Of a stretch of DNA of 64,000 bases, positions 60,938 to 64,000 are shown one piece after another. The notes under the pieces are model-generated. The model saw nothing but the letters and a program-made list of their open reading frames with translations, ran no database searches and was not told where the DNA came from. The DNA is from Bacteroidetes bacterium UBA1941. GTDB taxonomy: Bacteria > Bacteroidota > Bacteroidia > Chitinophagales > LD1. A program made the translations under genes and the position numbers. Each line of letters opens with the position of its first letter. Within the stretch, counting starts at the first letter, position 1. The DNA lies in NCBI GenBank assembly GCA_002336805.1, contig DDEZ01000006.1:183089-247088 (forward strand). The letters are read 5' to 3'.

Positions 60938-61594
60938 ATGAAGCATAGCAAACCACTGCTAGTGGCACTGCTCACGCTGGCAGCGCTACAGCTCTCCGCG
61001 CATACTATCAACTATCAGCTAGAGCGCGTGCCTATCCAGAATGTGGTCTGGTACTACCTGATACTCGGGTACAAGCATATCCTGCCGGATGGTTTTGACC
61101 ACATACTCTTCGTAGCGGGCCTCTGCCTGCTCAGTACCAATATCCGCACACTACTCTGGCAGGCTACCGCCTTCACCGTAGCCCATACACTCACGCTCAT
61201 ACTCTCTATGAAGAACATCATCGTAGTGCCGCCAGCCATCGTAGAGCCTATTATAGCCCTATCGATAGCTTTCATTGCCATAGAGAATATCGTGATGACA
61301 GAACTAAAACCCTGGAGGGTGCTGGTGGTCTTCGCCTTTGGCCTTGTACACGGGATGGGCTTTGCCTCTGCACTCAATGAGCTAGGCCTGCCGAGAAACG
61401 CATTTTATACCTCCCTTATCTCCTTCAACGTAGGAGTGGAGCTAGGGCAGGCTACTATCATTTTGGGTATCTATTTTAGTTTGATCTATTGGTTTGGTCA
61501 CAAACCTTGGTATCGGAAGTATATTGTTTATCCATTGTCTGGACTCATAGCTTTGGTGGCTATATATTGGACGATCAGTAGGATGATGCAGTAG
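60938..61594 (+). CDS. HupE/UreJ family membrane protein
   Basis: A 218-residue integral membrane protein with a signal-like start (VALLTLAALQLSAHT) and about six membrane spans. HupE/UreJ features are GYKHILPDGFDHILFVAGLC, TAFTVAHTLTLILSM, VEPIIALSIAFIAIENI and FGLVHGMGFASALNEL, whose His and Asp residues lie in or beside membrane helices and suggest a transition-metal path. HupE relatives move nickel or related metals. It starts 3 bp after the TPR gene, the same arrangement of DUF4331, TPR and HupE hinting at a metal-linked exported system. Confidence 0.88.
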   Translation: MKHSKPLLVALLTLAALQLSAHTINYQLERVPIQNVVWYYLILGYKHILPDGFDHILFVAGLCLLSTNIRTLLWQATAFTVAHTLTLILSMKNIIVVPPAIVEPIIALSIAFIAIENIVMTELKPWRVLVVFAFGLVHGMGFASALNELGLPRNAFYTSLISFNVGVELGQATIILGIYFSLIYWFGHKPWYRKYIVYPLSGLIALVAIYWTISRMMQ

Positions 61595-61614
61595 TAAAGG
61601 AATTAGCGATATGA

Positions 61615-61761
61615 TCATTGTTGCTGACCAAAGTAGCTATTGATAAGACCGTCTTCATTTAGGTTGCTCAAGTAGGTCATTTCGATGTTAGGAATTATCT
61701 CATTGTGTAATCTGGGAAAGATATAGTTCTGGATACTCTCAGAAAGGAGATTTACGGTATT
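61615..61761 (-). pseudogene. Possible remnant of a degraded gene
   Basis: On the - strand a frame reads NTVNLLSESIQNYIFPRLHN and continues to EDGLINSYFGQQQ before TGA. It has a protein-like composition but starts after a stop codon with no start codon. No family recognised; chance is possible. Confidence 0.25.
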
Positions 61762-61823
61762 TCAATAAGTAGTGCTAACCGTTTGATAGTTAACCCCCTT
61801 CCGACCCCGGATATGCATATGAT

Positions 61824-61857
61824 AGCCCTTAATGATTAGTCATTAAGGGCTTATTTA
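61824..61857. terminator. Rho-independent terminator
   Basis: AGCCCTTAATGA and TCATTAAGGGCT form a perfect 12-bp stem with loop TTAG, followed by a T-rich run. It may close the DUF4331-TPR-HupE unit, though it lies 230 bp beyond it. Confidence 0.75.
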
Positions 61858-62226
61858 TTTATACGATGCACTTCCCCTGTACTCTGATATGAGTAGCCAG
61901 CGATTCTGCCGGCAAAGCGTCTTAATAACCAAGTCATAGATCTTTTCGCACCTGTATTTATCCCGGGAATAGGAGTGGTCTAAATGCATTGGATATCAAT
62001 GGTATAGGTGGGCCTGAGCGGGAGGCGAGGGGAGGTATGGGAGGCTTTGCCCGAAGGGCAAAAACTCTTCAAACTTCCGATTTATGCCAGATTTTGTAAT
62101 TGCAGGCTGAGACTGAGGCGTCTACATTCGCCCCTGATTTATTTCCGAAAGGTTGTATTGGGGGAGATTGTTAAAATTCTATTTTCGCGGCCCGCGATAC
62201 CACTTAAAAAACAAATATCCCTTGTC

Positions 62227-64000
62227 ATGAGAGCTTTCATACTCTGTATCCTTTCTGTCTTCTTTATGACCGCCACACAGGCACAGTCTATCACTATCAC
62301 GCAGCCTAACGGCGGCGAGGTGCTCTATGCCTGCCAGCAGTACACCATCAAGTGGACCGCGAGCGGCACCTCCAATTATTACAATATAGACTACTCGCTC
62401 AATGGCGGCGCTATCTGGACGTCTATAGCGTCTAACCTGAACGTGACCAACGGCCAGTACGTATGGACGGTACCTAATGTGGAGTCCAATACCTGCCTGG
62501 TACGTGTGCGGGATAAAAATGACACGACCAAAACTGACATCAGTGATGCTGTATTCACCATACACATACCAGTGGTGGTCACATCGCCGAACGGTGGCGA
62601 AGTGTGGCAGGCGGGCACTGCCCATCCTATCACATGGAATATACAGGGAACCTCTCTGACATTTAATCTGGCCTACTCTACGGATGGAGGCTCCAGCTGG
62701 AGCACGATCGTAAATAACCTCTCTACCTCTGCAGGCACGTACAACTGGACGGTGCCCAATAACCCCAGTACCAACTGCCTGGTACGTGTGACGGATGCCG
62801 TGACGGGATGTATGACTGACGTGTCTAATAACCCTTTCACCATCACACCTGCGCAGCCAGTACTGCTCTCGCCAAACGGCGGCGAACTCCTGACGCAATA
62901 CTGCGACAACACGATCACCTGGAATCCGTCTACCTTTTATGGTACGGTGAGGCTGGAATACAGCGCAGATAGCGGCCTGACCTGGAACCTGATCACATCA
63001 TCTACTACTAATACCGGCTCCTACACATGGACCACGCCATCAGTAGCAGGTAGCCGCTACCTGATCAAGGCATCCGTCAGTGGCAATACGAGCCTGTATG
63101 ATATCAGCAATGCGACATTCTCTGTAGCGCGGCCATATACCGTACTCTATCCAAACGGTGGTGACACACTGCTGGGTTGCAATTCGTATACCGTTCGTTT
63201 CTCCAAGAATGTGTGCCTCTATGGTACCTACACCATGGAGTATAGTACCAATGGCGGGGCTACGTGGAGCTACCTGACACAATTCTCGGCATCTAATAAT
63301 ACACCTCAGACCTTCACATATAACTGGACCATACCAAATGGCCTCACCAGTACGCAGTGCCTCGTGCGCGGCTACTATGGATCCACTCCGGCCAATGGTG
63401 ATACGAGCAATGCGACCTTTACCATCCTGCCCAATACTGTGATCACGGTGACCAGCCCCAATGGCGGCGAGGTACTCCCTGCACTATCGAGCAAGCTCAT
63501 CACCTGGACCAATACTGCCGGCGCCAGTGGCACGTACAGCATAGCATACAGCCCTGACAATGGCAGTAGCTGGACCACACTCGCCAATAATATCAGCGGC
63601 AATAGCTACAACTGGACCAATATCCCCAATAACCCTTCATCTACCTATCTCATCCGCGTCAGCGACTATGCCAATACCTGTAAGAATGATGTGAGCGATG
63701 CCAACTTTACAGTGACTCCGGCGCAGCCGGTACTGCTCACGCCAAACGGCGGCGAGCTGCTGACTCAATACTGTGACTACATCATCACATGGAGTGCAGC
63801 TACGTTCTACAGTACGGTACGCCTCGATTACAGCATGGACAGCGGCCTCACATGGCAGCTGATCACCAGCGGCACTAGCAATAGCGGTTCCTATACCTGG
63901 AGCGGCCCGGCAGTGACAGGCAGCAAGTTTCTGATCAAAGCGTCTAACAGCGCTAATGTGAACCTGAACGATGTGAGCAATGCGACCTTCTCCGTAGCTC
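62227..64000 (+). CDS. Large secreted protein of repeated PNGGE modules (cut by window edge)
   Basis: The frame is open from ATG 62227 to the right edge, at least 591 residues. A signal peptide (FILCILSVFFMTATQA) is followed by about six modules of roughly 95 residues, each opening with PNGGE or PNGGD and containing W(T/N)xSGTxxxYN-like strands, YSxDGGxSWxxI, YxWTVPN, CLVRV and DxSNxxFTI, as in Ser/Thr-rich Kre9/KNH-like beta domains. Modules 3 and 6 are nearly the same (both opening AQPVLL.PNGGELLTQYC), so a block of three modules was duplicated. Probably a surface protein; the sorting signal, if any, lies beyond the window. Confidence 0.85.
   Translation, partial: MRAFILCILSVFFMTATQAQSITITQPNGGEVLYACQQYTIKWTASGTSNYYNIDYSLNGGAIWTSIASNLNVTNGQYVWTVPNVESNTCLVRVRDKNDTTKTDISDAVFTIHIPVVVTSPNGGEVWQAGTAHPITWNIQGTSLTFNLAYSTDGGSSWSTIVNNLSTSAGTYNWTVPNNPSTNCLVRVTDAVTGCMTDVSNNPFTITPAQPVLLSPNGGELLTQYCDNTITWNPSTFYGTVRLEYSADSGLTWNLITSSTTNTGSYTWTTPSVAGSRYLIKASVSGNTSLYDISNATFSVARPYTVLYPNGGDTLLGCNSYTVRFSKNVCLYGTYTMEYSTNGGATWSYLTQFSASNNTPQTFTYNWTIPNGLTSTQCLVRGYYGSTPANGDTSNATFTILPNTVITVTSPNGGEVLPALSSKLITWTNTAGASGTYSIAYSPDNGSSWTTLANNISGNSYNWTNIPNNPSSTYLIRVSDYANTCKNDVSDANFTVTPAQPVLLTPNGGELLTQYCDYIITWSAATFYSTVRLDYSMDSGLTWQLITSGTSNSGSYTWSGPAVTGSKFLIKASNSANVNLNDVSNATFSVA

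Larger units (their letters stand above)
61595..62226. other. Intergenic region with terminator and possible gene remnant
   Basis: About 630 bp. The left part (61615-61761, - strand) holds an open run of 48 codons without start codon. A strong hairpin is at 61824-61857. The remainder up to 62226 shows no gene. The base composition is more AT-rich than the neighbours. Confidence 0.5.

Noticed and set aside
61798..61806. CTTCCGACC, resembling the att core of the island
   Set aside because: Only nine bases match, with no tRNA, integrase or second copy nearby; treated as chance.
62179..62898. 239-codon - strand frame
   Set aside because: Antisense to the repeated PNGGE protein, which has a signal peptide and clear repeating modules.
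62849..63980. Regular repeats at the right edge considered as a CRISPR array
   Set aside because: Repeat period is about 290 bp and the DNA is coding with an open frame; these are protein modules.

Overview
The window looks like a chromosomal segment of a member of the Bacteroidota (Chitinophaga/Sphingobacteriia-like; inference). Evidence: TAnnTTTG-type promoters, gliding-motility/type IX secretion cargo with type A and type B sorting domains, PorP/SprF partners, a DNA ligase D built in PE-LIG-POL order, and a TonB receptor with a carboxypeptidase-like N-terminal domain. The backbone is moderately GC-rich. A block from about 34.65 to 50.95 kb is visibly AT-richer.

Layout: (1) 1-3.4 kb, the smc gene (left end cut), then an intergenic region with DnaA-box-like 9-mers. 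(2) 3.8-6.6 kb, secreted proteins. (3) 6.9-12.6 kb, a DNA-repair/stress cluster: Ku, a ligase D gene split in two at an A9 run, a small secreted peptide, a basic DUF6496 protein, a PEBP-like protein, a Nudix hydrolase and a Cys-rich four-helix protein. (4) 12.8-23.9 kb, an NlpC/P60 hydrolase and two tandem pairs of a T9SS type B cargo protein followed by PorP/SprF, one cargo being 1952 residues. (5) 23.9-34.4 kb, metabolic and signalling genes: phosphoglucomutase, DUF2252, PhoD phosphatase, a beta-propeller protein, a single-domain receiver, a kinase-like GAF-PAS protein without an ATPase domain, a heptose-phosphate kinase and an aminotransferase.

(6) 34.58-50.96 kb, a genomic island in the 3' end of tRNA-Cys(GCA), bounded by 15-bp direct repeats. 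It carries a tyrosine integrase with an excisionase-like HTH gene at the right end, a serine resolvase at the left end, and a replication-initiator-like gene behind iteron-like repeats. Its cargo is defence-like: a caspase-family protease paired with a DUF5131-ParB fusion; a five-gene operon of hsdR, an unrecognised possible nuclease, hsdM, hsdS and a uracil-DNA-glycosylase-like gene; and an XRE regulator with a PLD-family protein. Two related palindromes bracket the restriction operon. No conjugation genes were seen, so it reads as an integrating plasmid-like element. This is the most promising place for an undescribed system.

(7) 51-62 kb, an ECF sigma factor with a cupin-type anti-sigma-like partner, a TonB receptor preceded by a small His-rich secreted protein, then two tandem DUF4331 proteins, a TPR lipoprotein-like/membrane-anchored protein and a HupE/UreJ membrane protein. 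(8) 62.2 kb to the right edge, the start of a large secreted protein made of PNGGE-type beta modules with a higher-order duplication; the gene runs off the window.
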